A stretch of 64,000 nt of DNA from Atrichornis clamosus (GCA_013400975.1 WBMZ01009031.1:1-64000), one strand, 5' to 3'. Shown: positions 1 to 13,915, counted from the stretch's first letter. Numbers and translations: made by a program. Notes: generated by a model not told the origin, from the sequence alone.

Positions 1-15
1 GAGGGGAGGGGAGGG
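1..15 (+). repeat. (GAGGG)n microsatellite, cut by window edge
   Basis: The first bases are three near-perfect GAGGG units. The tract probably continues outside the window, so its real length cannot be judged. Confidence 0.5.
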
Positions 16-787
16 ATGCAATACAAGGTAAGCCATTTCTTGTAAATAAACTTAGATCAGCAGTAGAGAAATTTGTATGCAAAGCAATAGATTTGCATGA
101 GGATAGATTAAAAGGGCTAAATCACCGCTTACACAGAAGTTGAACTCACACCTCAAAAGTTTTTAAACTGTTTACTTTTCAATGTGTACATTTTTTTTTC
201 TTCATTTCAGTTGTTAAAATATTGTCTAGTGTAATATCACCTCTGCAGCACAGGAAGCCCATAAGGAACAAGCATATCTAGTAGGAATCCACCAATGAAT
301 CAGAATAAAATGTAAAAGGTTAGAACTTCTCAAGGCACAGAATACTGCAGTAGCACTGTGGTATACACTTACAACTTCTCATTGCTGAAACTTTTTGTCT
401 TCAGCACTGTAGTAAGTATATGTCACTGCTAACTACACAAGTAATTTCCTATTTAGCATGGTACAGCAAATGAGATGTTGAAATAAGTAATTGGATTCCA
501 ATTGTTTTTTTGTGTGTTACCAATAGAATTAGGGACTGTTTTCCATGCATGCAACCAAGCTCTACACTGATTCATATTGATAAATGCTAACATATGTATA
601 TAAATATATTAATATATTAGTACATTTTATATTGATTTATTGATATATTGATACATGTAAAAATTCAACGTGGATGTTGAATATATATATACTTAGCATA
701 TTTAATCAGGATACTTATTATCAAAGATTTTGAATATAGAAGACATAACTTGGTATCTGATAAATATAATCTTTCTGATGGTAGCAC

Positions 788-920
788 ATGAGAAAGAAAG
801 AGAGAAAGAAACAGAGAAAAAGAAAATGAGAGGGAAACAGAGAGAAAGAAAGGATGGTAGGACAGGAAGGCAGAAGGAAGAGAGGGAGGAGGGAAGGTGG
901 ATGGGAGGAAAAGGAAATTT
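788..920 (+). repeat. Purine-rich (GA/GAAA) low-complexity tract
   Basis: About 130 bases are almost entirely A and G on the plus strand, changing from GAAA/GAGA-type units to GGA/GGGA-type units. The K/E/R-rich open frame at 730-927 is a by-product of this composition and not evidence of a protein. Long homopurine tracts can adopt triplex-like structure, but that is inference. Confidence 0.75.
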
Positions 921-3900
921 TTTCTGAAGGTCTTCTCTGAATGGGACTATGTAGAGGACAGTTAAAAAAAATTATTCACCAGTGTCTTTTCTTTAGTGAT
1001 GAAGAGTTTTCTGACAGAATTCCAGCGTTTGCAGTGAGTAGACCCTCAGGTCACAGCGATGGGGGATAGGGTGAGGGGAGGGAAAAAGATTATTACAGAT
1101 CATGGAAGACCTTTGTTAACATTAGATTTCTGAGTTTAGATTAACTGTACTATTCAGCAGTGCTAAAGCTACAATCATAATCAGTATCAGGAAATCTGTT
1201 GCTGAAACATTCATACATTAGTATAAACATATATAACTACAAAATTATATATACTGCAAACACATTTTTAAACAGTCAAAACCTTAAAAGAGCAGTGACT
1301 TTAATGTCAGTGTTTCAGTTAATATTTTGGCAACTATACTGTAGCAATCTTCCACAGCCCAAATTATGTTACAGTCCACTCAGGGAAGTCGAATGTTAAA
1401 TGGCTCCTGATTTCCATTTCTTCACTGTGTATTTTACTCTATTCATAGTATTACCATATCTGGGTACAGAAAAGCTTTATCTAAAGGCCAAACAATATAT
1501 AGAGGACACAGAGAAAAGAAATATTATTCTAAGAAATTAATAAAATTATTAATGAAATATAATCTATGAAAATATTTGCAAATCAGGTGAAGTTCCTCAG
1601 AAGGACTGCTCAAAATCAAAGTGTTAGACCCCTCTTTTCTCTGGACAGTACTTTAAAATAATTTTTATCAACCCCTACCATGCACTGTACATTTGGTACA
1701 GACAAATATGTATGCTCAGGACAAATGCAGAGAAGATTGTTCTAGAAAAAAAAATTGATTTATGGGGTGAAAGCCTACATGTAGTAGTTTGTTGAAGTAT
1801 GTCTACTTGACTTTTATCTTAATTTACTGAAGAAGTAGATTCCAGGACACAGTGAAGCTTGCAGGTCTCATAAATGTGCTTCAAAAATTAAGCAGTAGGG
1901 AACCCCTAAATTGAATCCGATAAAAGGCATTTGAAATTACATTTTCAAACTGCTCAGCAACAAATTCTTTTTAATTGTTTTTATTGACCTTGTTTTTCCA
2001 ATAAAAAAATCCTCTTTTAATGTGTAATGTTTCCCTGAACAGAAAAGACTTAATTAGGCTTCATTTGCACAATCAGGAATCATGAACAGATTATAATTTG
2101 CATCGCAGAACTGTGGAGTATCATTAAGGTTACATTTGGTGTGGTAGTTATAAGAAATTGTATTGAATAAATATCTGCAGCCTAAGGTCAAACATTATAA
2201 TGAAAATATAAATCCTTATCTGAAAACATAATTGTGAGGTTTTTTCCCTGGATGTTACTCTCCACTGTAGGAAGGCTGCAGAGATGGAAGTAGGTTCGTG
2301 CATATATTACCAATATTAAAATCTGTTACAATAAAATCATTTTGAGGACATTTTCATGGCTTATTATATTGAATAGTTAAAAGTTCCCTCAATCAGTAAT
2401 TTTTGGTATGACCTAGTCTTAAGAAGAAAAAAATCATTTATTTTGAGCAAAATCTAACATGAAATCTGTTTCTCCTTTGGTAGCTGTCACAATTCTTGTT
2501 TTGCTTTGTTTACCACTGTCAGACAAAAATCTTTTCAGCAGCATGAAAACAGTTTTGATAAACAGTATGTGTAGAAAATGGTCTATTTCTAGTTATATCC
2601 ACTTAAAATAGTCATCCTAATTATTTGTTAATTGGAAACAGAGTTCAAATACAAGCAATTGTATTACTATACTTTTTTCATCGGCTTTTTAACTTCTGTA
2701 GGAGAGACGGAAATGAAAATATGTAGCACTGTCAAATATTTCTTGAAACACAAATGTTGTACCAATAAAGATAACTGATAAGTGACTTGGCCTGAAAAAG
2801 TGCTCACCTTTCTCTCATCTTCAAATCTGAATAGCAGAAAATGCTTTCGTGGCACACAGAGTGATACATCAGTGTAGGATTCTTTGAAAGAGTACTAACA
2901 AAAGAGCTGATGCAGGAAGGCAGCTACAACAAAATGTCTTACCTCCTCACACCCTCGTGTTTATTTTGAAGTTAAAAAAAAAATTAAAAATCCTAGTTTC
3001 CCCTGGACAAAATTTCTCTCTGCTGATCCATAGCGTGAATAGAAATAATAGGGACTTCTATCCATACCTTCTGGATCTGTACCCAAAGCAACCACTTTTT
3101 TTACTACTGGCAGCTTAAATTTAGCAAGTAAGGAAGAGAAGATTATAATGAGATTTTTTGAGGAGTTGCTCTCCAAAATCTTTTGCTCTTTACCCTGTCA
3201 GTCCCGAGAATTGGAGACTACAGGAGAGCAAAATTGCTTGGGTAATGAGACCTGGTTTTCCATCACTGTTGCAGGCATTTGAGCTCCACTTGGAAAATAC
3301 CTGAATATATATTCAACTAGCTCTACGTTTTGACCAGCAAAACATTGCCTATTCAATATATGAGTATCCATTCAGCAGAAACTGAAATATAAATGACAAA
3401 TCTTGGTTGCATTTGCACCATGCTGATTTAATGTAAAGTGTGATAGCTTCAGATATGTTGTTTTCAATAATATGAATTCAATTCCACAGAAAAACATTGT
3501 ATTTATTCATAGCAGAATAGCAGATGCTGCTGTATTGGATTATCTTGAATGGTATATGTTGTCTGGAAATATGCATTGGATGAGCAAATACTTCTGACTG
3601 AAAAAAACTGGAGTTGAGAAATAAATGTATTGATGTAAATGAAAATGTATTGATTCAGCAAAAAGTTACTGGCTTCAATAAATCTATGTTTGGAAAGAAA
3701 ACCTATTTTAATACAAAAATAGAATTCTATCATTTGAATACTGTTATTTATTTAAGAAGCAATTGACAATATATCAGATTCAGCAAAATAGCCTTGATTT
3801 CAGTGTCTATTGCATGTATTTCCCTGAACTTGTACTGTTTAAAAAAATCAAACAAATGCAAATACAATTCAAGTGTTTCCAGTCTCAAAAACATTACAAC

Positions 3901-6900
3901 AACCCCATGTCGATTAACTCTTTCAGTCTTTACTAAATTGTGAGGATTTATTTTGAATTCTTTAATTTTTATTTGTCTTTATTAACATTTTGGAGACTTC
4001 AATTTCAATAATGGATGAGCTGTCCCTCATTAACAGCTCTGATTTCTTACCGATGCATATCATTCACAGCTATGCCATTGCTTGAAGTAGCTCCATAAGC
4101 CGTGTTTTAAATACTTAGTGTTCCAAACTTTTATTCAGAGAAGTCTTTAATTCTACTTTTTTTTTGTTTTTCCTGAGGAGTGGAGTAGCTTTTATGTGGA
4201 TTGTCCTTTTTCATGCTTCATCAGAAACAGAATAAATTTCCTTTTCCTTTTAAATTAGCAGAATTCATATAGGAGTATTGCTGTCTTCTGTTTCAAACTT
4301 GTTTCCAATTTTTTTTAATATGATAGAGGCTTCTATTTGCCTGTTTCATAGTGGGACATTAATCTTTTACTATGGAATTAATTACTAGGGAAATACAATA
4401 ATCATAACAAATAATATCATACACCTTCCTTAGCCAATGATGTTTGTGATTCAGTGAGTTTTCTATGAGTTCTAATGCGAAAAAACCCCCCAAAAATATA
4501 TTGTAAGACATTTTCTCTCAAATAAATTTTTTCATTAAAATATTTACATTTGTTAAATTTTAAAATATTTGATAATTTTAAAATTTATTTTCCAAAGGCT
4601 ATCCCATTTAGTATCTGTTTCATTCCCATTGCAAAAGCAGTCTGCACAATCTCCAGTTTCCTAAATTGATCTCTTTGAACTCCAAAAATATACTGATTCA
4701 TGTCCTACCTCCTGACTCCCGTATGTACTCTGTTGTTGATACCTTACTTGATCCCCATATCGTCTTTCTTTCCTTTCTTCTGCTTCTTTGCCTCTCTGCA
4801 AGCTTCCTATTAGATACTTCCCAAACACTGTAAAGTCAGAGAGGCAGCTCTCTCCCCTTCCTTGCATTGAATTGACTCAGTTCTTGGACTAGAATCCTGA
4901 CAAAAATAAATTGGAGCACTCAGTTACACTATATTTCAGTCCTCCATGCTTAGACATTCCTGCCAGTAAATAAAACTTTCAAATATAATAGAGTGTAGTC
5001 TCAATATACTGAACTTTGGCGATGGATTGCATATGATTACCCTACAGAAAAGGTGGATTTTATATACTTACCTCAGGAACAGCAGAAGAAGTTTATGAGC
5101 ATCCAAAGCACTGCACTATGTGCTGAGAAACTGAATAGTAGAACCAACGTTAGGAGGGTTTGCTTAGATTATTGTGGAATTAAGACAATCTCAGGTTAGT
5201 CCTATTTCTGGCAGATGAGAGAGTCATCAATTTACTGACTACTGACTGGTGTCAAGGGCAGAAATGCAAGCTGAGATTGTACAATGAATACAAAAAGTTA
5301 AAATGTGAACATTTCAGAACACATTTGTATGATTAAAATGTGCTGTATTATGGCAGTTTGAAGACGATTAAGGTAGAAACTACAGTGCATTCTTGTTGCT
5401 GATTTGCTTGGACTGTCCTCTAGCACAAATCTCAAGAATGGACTAGAGTGATAATTGCAGAGTTGTAAACTGGTGGAAATAGAGTGGTCAAAACTATTAA
5501 TTCCCTACACTAGTTTCTATATTTCAGATTACAGGGAAGGAGGGGGAGGGAAGAAGTATTTTGAAGGCATCATAACTTGGCTGAGAAATTTTTTTGCACA
5601 TAAATATAAAGAAAAGCAAAAGAATAAAAGAGGTAATACAAAATTTAACAATGCACAAATTTGCAATAAAATTCACCTGAGAAATACCATCTGCACATTC
5701 TATATGTTAAAAGTACAAATGACATGCTGAACTTGTTTTGATAGCTCAATGGAAAAACAGTGTTTATGAAGACGTAGAGGAAAACAAATTATTGAAGTCC
5801 AGGGACCACTTACATTTATGTGTGTAGCTAACTGTAATTGAAATAAAGATGAAAGTTACATTAAAATAATTATAGCAATGATGAAAAAATATTATGAAAT
5901 ACATAATTACATACACACTGGTACACATATCAAACAGCTGGTCAAAACATCATCTAGCTGTAGATTGTTCAGTTAACTGTAAATATTTAAACAAGAAAAA
6001 TATTATATTGGCAAGAGAGCCGGAGGTGAAGATGGGAAATTATTTTCCCTCACCAGAGCTATACTATAAATAATTTCAAGCACTTCTGAAACCTTTGAAA
6101 TAGCTGTGTTGTTCTGCTTTGAAAGAAAGCAAGAAAATGCCTTGGTGATGTTACTCAGTTCAGATGACCGAGCCGAGTTCTTCTGATTGTGATAAGGGAC
6201 TTCAAAGTGAGACTGTAGAGACACCTTTTGTTCCTTTCTCCCAAAGAATACTTATATGAAGTAGAACAGTTCTGGGAAGGGCTGAAATTTCTTTACTTCC
6301 TCCTCAAAAAAGAAATAGGTCTCCCTACAAGCAAGACAGCTAAATTCAGGTATCGCTGCTGACTGAGGTAGGTGCTCAGTTTTAGATTTGACCTGAATTT
6401 ATTTAGCACTGGACTACCGGTGCTGCTGGAAGAATGCTGAAACTGAGATAATTTTACCAGTTAAAATTATGCTCAATCTAGTATGTTCCCAGAAAAAAAT
6501 AGTGTTTGAGGGAAGCTGCTGTTTTCCATCAGTGTGTATGTAACAAAATATTTTCAAAAAAATTCTGATGAAGATAACAAAAGTACTGTAACAATATCCT
6601 CTGGTTAATTCATGCAAAATCAATTTTGGAAGCATGCCAATTTAATTATTGTCCAGACTACCAGATCACGTATCTTTCCTTTATTAGAGTTCTATTTCTT
6701 TGGGTTCTTGAAAACACAATAGCATGGAGTTTAATTTTTTTTGGTGTTTGTAAGAGGTCTTATGAAGTGTAGGCTACAGTGTTTGGAAAACTGAACAAAC
6801 TTCACCCAACAAAATGAGACAAGTTTTGAAGAAAGAAAGCTTAACTCAAACCCTACTCTGAATCATAATGTGCTGCATATACGGATTTAAAACTCTGATC

Positions 6901-8672
6901 TGAAGTTTTCCATCTGAGAAGTTTTGTCTTAATTCACAAAGAAAGCTGAGAAAAACCCTTAACACAGCAAAATAAGAACAACTCCTTGTAAGGACTTTGT
7001 TTTATTTCAAAAGGGATATACATATTCCATGAGAGGAAAAAATGTGGACCATATAATAAGGACCATGTAATAAGGGAATATAAGTAGATAGAACATGAGT
7101 TATTTTTTTTACTCATATTCTAAAATAATAATATTTGACAAGTTCATTCTGCATTGCTTAAGATGTAACAGGACACAGTATATCACTGGCTGTTCATAAG
7201 TTTTTAAGAGTTTTTTGGAGGAGTGGAGGTTTTTTTCGTGTTACATAAAATAAAATATCAATAAGGTCTTATATTTTACCAAAATAACTTTTTTTCAGGT
7301 TCACAAAAAATCCCCTGTTACATTTTTGGAGAACATACAAGACATTTATTTTTTAATGGGATAAATGAGGGTCTATATAGGTAAATAAGGATAATAATAG
7401 TAAAAACTAATGGATGCAAATAAAATAATAGCAACAGAAGCACAAAGGGAACAGTGATATGACAGCAGTTGAGTATTAAAGTAATAAGTCACAGCACTCC
7501 AGTTTCCTGAGCTCTGGAGAGAAACATGAAGGTTTGCCACAGTCTCATAATTAACTCTGGAGCCATACCTGATGAAGATTCAAAATTACACTTCTGGGAG
7601 ATATAAGCCAATGGCAGTTGTGCTGGATATCCTCCCAGGATCCTAAAAGATATTCAGAAGAGCAGGTGACTGAGCCTGTTCAGAGGGAACAGCGTGGAAA
7701 TTTTTGTCATTGCACAACCATTCTTTGCACTAATTACTTTTGAGAGGTTTTTTTGCTGCTCATTCTGAATCACAGATAATGTGTGGCACATTTTCTTCTC
7801 TGTAAGTAAATACGTGGTCCAGCAACTACTGAGCAATCTGTAGAATGCATATAAGAAAAACATATCACTTTGAGGAAATGGGGAAGCTTTTCATTTGTTT
7901 TGTGTGAGTTTTGCAACTATAAAGGGTAACTGTCAATGAATTGGGAAATCTAATGAGATTGAAATTCACTGTTCTAAATCTATATTTCAGGAAATGAGTG
8001 ACTTGTAAGAGGAAGTGTAATAAAACACAGAAGTGATGGGGGGCTTTTGATGAAAAAAACAGTTTTTTGATTAAAAGACCATGTCTCCCAGTATTTGTGT
8101 GTATTCCTAAGTGACACTGTTTTGATTGTATCAGTTCTTGCTCTTTCCACAGTGCACATTGCCAGTAAAACACATTCCTACCCACAAAGGGCTTATACTA
8201 AGCTGAACTGCAATATCTTTATGTAGTTAAAGCTACATCAGTATGCAGTACTGTAGAAAACTTGTCTTAAAGTAATATCAAGTTTCCAAAGCAGTTTCTA
8301 CATAAAAACTGGTGACAGCCACAACAACAGAAAAAATCAGATTCAAATGTATGTAGAAAATTACACAGGGGAAGAAAATTAGGCAGGCAATGTAGTGAAT
8401 TAAAAAAAAACAAACGTAACAATAGACCACAGTGAAAATAAGCATAATCCATGGTTTTGCTAAAAGCAGGGTAAGAGTTCACCATCTACTTTATATTATT
8501 TTAATAACCAAGCTTCATTCTGTTGTATTTTGGATTGGGTAGGTAGGTAATGATCTGCATTTTTACTTCTTCATTTCTTTTCTTTCCACATTCCTTCTTC
8601 CTTACCTGCACTATTCCCAGTTACAAAACTGAAAACTAAATTATACCTATATATATAAATCCTCATAGATGC

Positions 8673-8695
8673 ATATATATATATATATATATATA
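8673..8695. repeat. (TA)n dinucleotide microsatellite
   Basis: An uninterrupted run of alternating A and T, about 11.5 units. Shorter interrupted TA runs lie just upstream near 8645-8657. Confidence 0.85.
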
Positions 8696-10019
8696 AGCTT
8701 AACTTTTTATGTAATCTAATCTACTGTTCTGTCTGTTCAGCAAGCAGGCTGAAATGTTCGTAATGTAGCTGCCCTGGAAGCTTGTTGCTGCTTCATTCTT
8801 TGCCTGGAAGACACCTGTTCAGCAATTCTGTGGCCAGCAGTACATTAGCAACATTGCCTGCTGGATTGCAGGTGTTTGAATCTACAGGGAGAAGGTCATT
8901 ACATTACTATTTCTGCCCATCTGGCCCTAAGAAAGCTAAGTGTATACGGGCCACTGGGATTGCTCACTTCAGAGGCTATCTCTCTGTCCATTTATCATCA
9001 AACAACACATGCCACACTTGAATTTCTAAGATGCCTGCCATTATTAATTTCTAGTTATGAGGCTTATTAAAAGTACTGCTCCAAGTAAAGAGATTTACTC
9101 CTCAGTCTTCATGGACACTAACAAATTACCTCAAAATTCCTGTGTGTGCACTCCCTTTGTTTGCCTGTTTTTACTGTACCTTAAAGAAAAAATACTCCTT
9201 GCAGAAAGATGATTTGGATCTGGGTTTTTACATTGCCTGCTGATGTCAGACTAACAGCAGAAAGCTTGGTAGCAAATATTTCAGTGTAGAGACACTGACA
9301 CCGACCTACTAAATGTGAAAATGTAGAGCTATTTCTACATAGCTTTCTTTGTTGGACTCGCTTGTAACGCACATCAGTCAGAAGGGTAAAACCAGAGGAG
9401 GTGTGTTTTAACTTTGCCAAACCACATTAGTGTAGCGTTATTTCCACAAATTCATTGAGAGATAAACACTAACAAGGAAGGAAAACTTCTTCCGTTTTTC
9501 ACAGCTTTGTTACTGGAAATATGCTGGCAGTTTTCCACTGGCTAATCCGTCAGTGAGTCTGAAAGCTTTTTATTATGTTTACAGCTGCCCATGTACCTCT
9601 CACTGTTTCTATGCAAATCCAGACATGCAGCTATGCAGAAAGCTATAGTATGCCCTGTGTGTGCAGAATGGATAAAATTTACCATGAGGAGAAGTGAATG
9701 GCCCAAATTTAAAAATAAATAATGGGATTTAATGAAATAACTTGACTGAAAATCAGATTAGTATTTTTGACCCTTTAGATTGGAAGAAATTGGAGCAACT
9801 TGTTTATATTAAGAATTGATGTATTTATAGATATTGCTGTATGATGTATTTGGCTATGGCAGGCAGAACTCAAACCACATGATCCAGAACATCCTTTGCA
9901 GTCTCATCTTCTCACAGAGTCAACAAAAAAAGGAGAATCTTTTCACTGGGTTGCTGTTCTCAAAGGAAAATATTTGGCCTGCAAGTCCCAGTTTTCTGTT
10001 CTTACTGACTTCAAAGAAC

Positions 10020-10270
10020 GACAGAATGGTTGATGTTCAAAAGCACCCCTGGATGTCACCCTGTCAAACCCTATTGCTGACATAGGCAATGTAGAGCAGA
10101 CTACCCGGGCCCACTTTCGGACAGGTTTTGAAAACTTCTGAGGATGGAGACTCTGCAGCCTCTCTGAGCAATCTGTCAGCATCACAGTAAAAAAGTGTTC
10201 CCTTATGTTCAAACAGAACCTCCTATATTTCCACTTCTGCTTATTGCCTCTTAAGAGCAGTGCCAAGGAT
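10020..10270 (-). mobile_element. CR1 LINE 3'-end fragment
   Basis: Read on the minus strand, this matches the 3' region of a CR1 LINE. The plus-strand text opens with ACAGAATGGTTGATG (the CR1 end in reverse), followed by the complement of the usual segment around 'CTGTGAGGGTGG...GGAGACTC'. The best-preserved blocks are near 10136-10152 (GAGGATGGAGACTC) and 10180-10220 (CAGTAAAAAAGTG, TTATGTTCAAACAGAACCTCC). The copy is 5'-truncated after about 250 bases and clearly diverged. It lies in opposite orientation to a second CR1 piece 270 bases downstream. Family assignment is from memory of CR1 consensus text. Confidence 0.75.
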
Positions 10271-10542
10271 GCTAGTGACAAAAAATAGTAACAGAAAGAA
10301 AACAAGGGAACCTGTATGCAGGCTACTCATCCTTTGCAAAACTACAGGTAAAACATTTCTCTGTCTTCCCTTCTGTATCTTTATGAAAATGATTTCACAA
10401 GCACATGCATAAAACTAGAAGTGCTTTTCTTGGGTATAATTATTAAAATTAAAATGTAGCTTTGGAAAAAAACCCCCATTGTTTTCTACAGCTTCCTGAG
10501 GAGGAGAAATTATGATGGAGGTGCTGATCTCCCTGTGATTCA

Positions 10543-10718
10543 ATGAGAGGAGGCATAGGAATGGCTCAAAGATGCATCAGGGAAGGCTGAGGCTGGACAT
10601 TAGGAATCATTATTTTACTGAGAGAGCAGTCAGATTCTGGATCAGGTTTCTTAGAGACGTTGCCTATGCCCCAAGCCTGTCAGTGTTTGAGAGGCATTTG
10701 GACAATGCCCCTAACACT
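10543..10718 (+). mobile_element. CR1-like LINE 3' fragment
   Basis: On the plus strand the text runs through 'GCATCAGGGAAGGCTGAGG', 'CTGGACATTAGGAA', 'ACTGAGAGAGCAGTCAG' and 'GAGGCATTTGGACAATGCCC'. This is the order found near the 3' end of another CR1 subfamily. The terminal octamer repeats are missing: the element stops near 10718 and a T/G-rich tract follows directly, so the 3' end was lost or replaced. The open frame at 10572-10886 covers this fragment and the T/G tract and is not a gene. Confidence 0.65.
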
Positions 10719-10740
10719 TTATATCTTTTTTGTGTGGAGT

Positions 10741-10868
10741 TTTTTGTTGTTGTTGTTGCTGCTTTGACTTTTTATCCTGGGTTGGGTTTGGTTGGTTTTT
10801 TGTTTGGTTGTGGTTTGTTTGGTTTTTTTCTTGTTTGCTTTGGGTTTTTTGTTTGTTTTTTTTTTTTC
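10741..10868 (+). repeat. T/G-rich low-complexity tract
   Basis: Nearly pure T and G on the plus strand, with repeated GTTTGGTT, TTGTTG and GGTTTTTT words and a terminal T run. It directly follows the CR1-like fragment and is the strand complement of the A/C-only tracts seen elsewhere in the window. Confidence 0.8.
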
Positions 10869-10869
10869 T

Positions 10870-13734
10870 ATTTAGTGTTGTTTTAGTGCTAGAATAGTAT
10901 TACTTTGCTCTGTAGACCAATTCAAGCTTTTCAAAACCCGTTGTGCTAAATAAAATGTAAGATCCTTTTCACTAGATGTAACTGGATTATTTTCACTTTT
11001 ATGGTCTGGGTAGGTAAAAACCTCATTTCGTTTTTAAAGTGAGGTGCAATAAATCAAGTTATTTTTTGGTTTCAACAGCTTTCTGATATGTTTTTGGGCC
11101 ATACTAAAGATCATATGCTCTTCTAATCATGTCTAGTTTATGTGTAAGATGTGACTTCTTACATTGGTTTTGATTTTATATTTTTAAACAAAATATTTGT
11201 TTTCATTGAAGAAATTCAGAATAATAATACATACTAGCAGGGTTGAAAAAAATTGTGGAAGACAAATGTTTAATTCCAGGAGGAACAATTTACAACAAAC
11301 TAGTACTTTTGAAAAATGGAGAAGGAGCACAGCAAAAAACAGAAATTCAGCTCTTTATCTGCTGAGGTGTTTATCTTCTCTCAACAAAACAAGATCTTCC
11401 TCTTCAGGGTGATCCTAAAGAACAAATCCTATAGATGTAATGGAACTAATTAATGAATAGAAACGTTGTCTTTTCATTGTGCTGTGAGCAAGTCCTTTCT
11501 TGATATTCTTTTTTTTCCTCTCTGTGTGTATTACCTTTGCATTGACCTGCCTGTACTGTTAAACTCTCTGCCTATATTTTGGCAAGATGCAGGTAGTCAT
11601 GAAAACGGGTATAACTCAGTCTAAGAAAATAGAAATACCAGGAAGTAAGGGAACGTAAATAGAAATAGAAGAGATCTGATGTGATGGGTATTATTTTAAG
11701 ATCAGTTTGGTATTTGTGTAGCATAATTTAGTGTAGTCAATACTAAATCCACTTTGGGAAGGAGTGGAACAGTGACAAATAAACAAATATAAATAAAATT
11801 TTCTTTACACAGCAAAGCAACTTGGTAATAAGCTTAGATTTTATACGGTTTTTGCACTTTAAAAGTCATATTAATGAAAGTGATCAAAACTACCACTTTT
11901 TCTAGTATGTTTGTCTTTTTTCTCTTGTTTTGTGGTTGAATTTAAAAGACATAAATAAGAGAATCTTTAGCTGAACTGTTTGCCTGATGAGGTTCAGTTA
12001 CTGAAAGTTTGTATTAGCCTTTGATAGTGCTTAGCTGTCAGTATTTTGACACATTGATTAAATTTACAGTGCCTAGTTCTTGCAATATTTCCTATTTCAT
12101 AATATGCAATGGAGCAAAACTTACATATTGCATAACAGGAAATGAAATAATTTATTAATAATATTTTGAATTATTTAAAATTATTGCTTAAACTTTTTTT
12201 AAATGTCACTATCTTTTTTGTGTTGCTTTTTATAGCAATCTAAATGCTGAAGTATCAAAATAATTCACAATTTAAAGTTGCATTTCTCAAAAAGTTCAGA
12301 AGTATTAGAAACATTTCTGTTTTAAACTAGCAACTGCATTTAAGACTCTTAATTTTAAAGTGCTCAAGACTTATTTTAAAAAGAGATGTATGAGATTATA
12401 ATTTAATGTGGCCATGGCTCCTCATTTTTTGCTAATTGCAAATCCTTGTGTAAATCCACTGTAGCTTTCCTATTTGTAAATACGGTGATTGCAGAACATC
12501 TCAGTAAAAATAGAATATATGGAAATTTAGAAATGGCTGTAATGAGGTAAAAAGAAATATTTCATAAGAACAAAAGACTACTTTTCTCAGAAAGGTTTTC
12601 TTATTTTTAAGAAAATTTTAAATGTATCAATGAAAATTATCTAATGTAGAATTAATTAGTATATCTTGCTTAGGTTTTGCACGTTTTATGCAGGATGACA
12701 CTAATAGAGACAAAGAGTGAGAAGCAAAACATTTTTGCAGATTAAAAACACTCAGAAAAACAGAAAAGAATAAAGAATCAGTTTGGATAGTGTAAAAAAC
12801 AAACAAGTACATTTTTTGTGTTTCAAGAAAAGTATTGCTTTAGAGATTTTTGTTTAGTTAACTCTTTTCCAGAGATAGGTCATGAATCAATTTCGACCAA
12901 TAAATTCCTTAATCCAGAGCTTTCAGTTCTAGGCATGGGAAAATATTCAGTTGCAAAATTTGATAAAACAGTACATTTGTGAGTATATTGCATATTTTAT
13001 GAGTGCCTGGTAAGCTTCTAAGGTTCAGCCAAAATGCTACAGAAACGAAAAAATGGCATCTATGTGTTATGCCTCAATATTCCTTTTATAAATTTTAAGT
13101 TGGATTGTAGTGTATGAACTCTGTGTAGATGGAGGTTCTGTATGAAGAGAGTTACAATTTTAGTATATTTTTTGAAGTTGTGGGTTCTACTTGTTCACAT
13201 GGAAGAAGCAATTCAGGCATGAGAAAGCTCAGAGATGAATTTACACTTCAGTTCCTCCTCCAGCCTCATTTGCTTGCCTGAACAACCCGGGCAGGCAGAT
13301 AGAAGGGCAGGAGGGTGGCAGCATTGGAGAAGGGAGAGGTGGTGGCACAGAAGAACTGAGGAGAACTGGTTTTGTGTTTCATCAGGGAGATCTTGAGAGG
13401 ACTTAAAACACAGAAAGGAGTATCTTTTGCTCATCTTAAACAAAATTAGAGGGTTTATGCTTATTTTATTTTAAATAATGCAAAAACATGATTGTAGTTA
13501 ATAAATTGAAATATGATCTGCAATACATCAGTATTTGTAACTTCTAAAAGTATAAAACCCCACAAATTCCTTAGCCTCAATATGTAAACCAAAATACCTA
13601 CTTCTTTTAATACCTTTTAGTTTTGTTAAATTGAGTACACAATTCTGTAAATGAAACATAAGATTGGAAAAGTGATCAATTTAAAATTGATAAAGGAATT
13701 AAGAGGATCTTCTTGTCTAAGGCACGTTAGAGGG
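10870..13734. other. AT-rich unique sequence, nothing recognised
   Basis: No repeat family, RNA gene or plausible coding exon is recognised. The sequence is very AT-rich around 12.0-12.6 kb. A short GC-richer patch near 13240-13340 lacks any motif I can name. Confidence 0.55.
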
Positions 13735-13915
13735 CAACTCCAGCAGTGAATTTCTTCTTCAGTCTCTAAAACTCCTTAGTCTTTCTACTTCATCTCTCAG
13801 CTCTGCCACTAGGCTGAGCAGATCATTGACTTCATTGCTCCTCACACAGCTGTTTTCTCTGCTGCCCTCTGAGAGTCATGCCAGGCTCTGGCACTCCCTT
13901 CCATTGTGCAGATAA
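13735..13915 (-). pseudogene. CR1 LINE ORF1 fragment (zinc-knuckle/coiled-coil region)
   Basis: Translating the minus strand from about 13912 down to 13740 gives 'GRECQSLA', a stop codon, then 'SEGSRENSCVRSNEVNDLL' followed by 'SLVAELRDEVERLR'. This is the pattern of CR1 ORF1: a cysteine-containing segment (RECQSL and NSCVR) leading into a leucine-rich coiled coil (LLSLVAELR-EVERLR). ORF1 of CR1 encodes a nucleic-acid-binding protein used in retrotransposition. The copy carries an in-frame stop and one cysteine of the second pair is replaced, so it is dead. No flanking CR1 sequence is recognisable, which makes it an isolated internal piece. It was recognised from the peptide pattern, not by search. 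Confidence 0.7.

Larger units (their letters stand above)
16..10019. other. AT-rich unique sequence, no gene recognised
   Basis: This 10-kb stretch contains only short open frames (60 to about 106 codons) on both strands, without family motifs. I see no CR1 3' octamer tails, LTR ends or RNA genes. The only structured parts are the purine tract near 0.8-0.9 kb, a very AT-rich patch near 590-700 and the (TA)n run near 8.7 kb. It is compatible with intergenic or intronic DNA; old repeats too decayed to read by eye may be present. Confidence 0.6.

Noticed and set aside
730..927. K/E/R-rich 65-codon frame
   Set aside because: Produced by the purine-rich simple sequence; no protein motif.
10572..10886. 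104-codon frame resembling a hydrophobic membrane protein at its C-terminus
   Set aside because: The first half is CR1-derived and the F/V/G-rich second half is the T/G tract.
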